Assembly (NCBI GenBank): GCA_016202745.1
Contig: JACQOB010000157.1
Location: forward strand, 1 to 6,346
Direction: 5' to 3'
Length of the DNA stretch: 6,346 nucleotides
Source of the DNA: Candidatus Aenigmatarchaeota archaeon
GTDB taxonomy: Archaea; Aenigmatarchaeota; Aenigmatarchaeia; QMZP01
The notes beneath the pieces were generated by a model, which was given only the letters and a program-made list of their open reading frames with translations, did no database searches and was not told the DNA's origin. This document shows, piece by piece, positions 5,903 to 6,346 of the stretch. The stretch's first letter is position 1, and each line of letters opens with the position of its first letter. Position numbers and translations under genes: made by a program.

Positions 5903-6019
5903 TCAGTGCCATTTATTGAATGCCTTAAACATTTCCAGCCTTTTCCTGTCCCCGTCGTATCCGGCTTTGAACCATGCTTTCAGTGTTTCAAGGATGATTT
6001 TCTTCCTGCTGCCCCACCC
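5903..6019 (-). pseudogene. Possible orphan C-terminal end of an unknown protein
   Basis: Read on the minus strand, about 35 residues ending FKAFNKWH and TGA (5903-5905) look like a natural basic, helical protein C-terminus (LKAWFKAGYDGDRKRLEMF). They use codons typical of the window (AGG for arginine, CTG for leucine). The frame continues rightward only as the antisense of the transposase. The opposite strand here is proline-, phenylalanine- and cysteine-rich and looks like antisense. I infer a gene whose upstream part was lost or displaced where the transposase fragment begins. No family is recognised. It could instead be non-coding. Confidence 0.35.
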
Positions 6020-6346
6020 GGCAAGGCAAAGGACATTGCAGACTACATGCTGCGCTGGAAGATAGAGGATTTCTACAAGGACACTAAGCAGCACCTCGGT
6101 TTGGAGAAATGCCAGCTAAGGGACATTGAAGGCATACAAAGGCACTGGTACCTCGTCCTCTTGGCGCATTCAGTGCTGAAGCTTGGCGCTTCTGAGAGTG
6201 TCTTTGCGAAATCCATACTGCGCAGCAGTATTGGTATGAAGGTGAAGAGGTCGTGCATGGAACTGCCGGGCAAATTTGTGTTGTGGTTGATGGAAGGGAT
6301 GAAGTCTATAGAGGATGTCAGAAAGGAGTTGATGATGCTTTTATAC
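6020..6346 (+). pseudogene. 5'-truncated IS4-type DDE transposase, running off the window
   Basis: The frame encodes KAKDIADYMLRWKIEDFYKDTK and onward, containing the IS4 signature Y-(2)-R-(3)-E-(6)-K: Y at 6044, R at 6053, E at 6065 (the third catalytic acid) and K at 6086. It is followed by HLGLEKCQLR and IQRHWYLVLLAHSVL, typical of the C-terminal part of these transposases. About 105 residues are visible with no stop before the window end. The parts carrying the two catalytic aspartates are missing upstream. The frame stays open back to the stop of the second propeller gene and an ATG at 5879 could start it, but the first ~47 codons do not look like transposase. It is most likely a broken insertion-sequence remnant; an internally deleted or fused gene is possible. 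Confidence 0.75.

Overview
The window is archaeal. It carries a TATA-binding protein gene and a PIN-ATPase-KH protein of the archaeal PINA / COG1855 type. TATA-like boxes lie about 25 bases ahead of several start codons, implying leaderless transcripts, and there is one strong internal Shine-Dalgarno site inside an operon. Arginine is often written AGG. A small-genome (DPANN-like) or euryarchaeal host is possible, but the sequence alone does not settle the lineage.

Left part (1-812): the C-terminal end of an unrecognised gene is followed by a roughly 100-base non-coding stretch with nested inverted repeats. That stretch also holds a 28/30 copy of the 3' end of the tbp gene. Next comes an orphan 162-residue gene of unknown function, whose stop codon overlaps the stop codon of the convergent tbp gene. 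The two tbp-tail copies (206-235 and 783-812) therefore bracket the orphan gene as direct repeats, which looks like a small insertion or recombination product at the tbp 3' end.

Centre (783-3226): tbp (minus strand) and the PINA-like gene (plus strand) are transcribed divergently from a short shared promoter region, with two TATA boxes placed around an 11-bp dyad. One product is the general transcription factor; the other belongs to a family linked to Holliday-junction processing.

Right part (3258-5872): two tandem paralogous genes encode eight-bladed PQQ-like beta-propellers with no signal peptide. They are about 55% identical by hand count, collinear without visible gaps across the blades, and share a very conserved C-terminal tail. 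The first is probably leaderless from its own promoter. The second is translationally coupled through a Shine-Dalgarno sequence that includes the stop codon of the first. This pair is the best candidate for an undescribed system: a cytoplasmic two-propeller module.

Right edge (5873-6346): there is a 5'-truncated IS4-type transposase with an intact Y-R-E-K signature, running off the window. It is preceded by what looks like the orphan C-terminal end of another gene on the opposite strand. The locus is bounded by mobile-element debris on this side.
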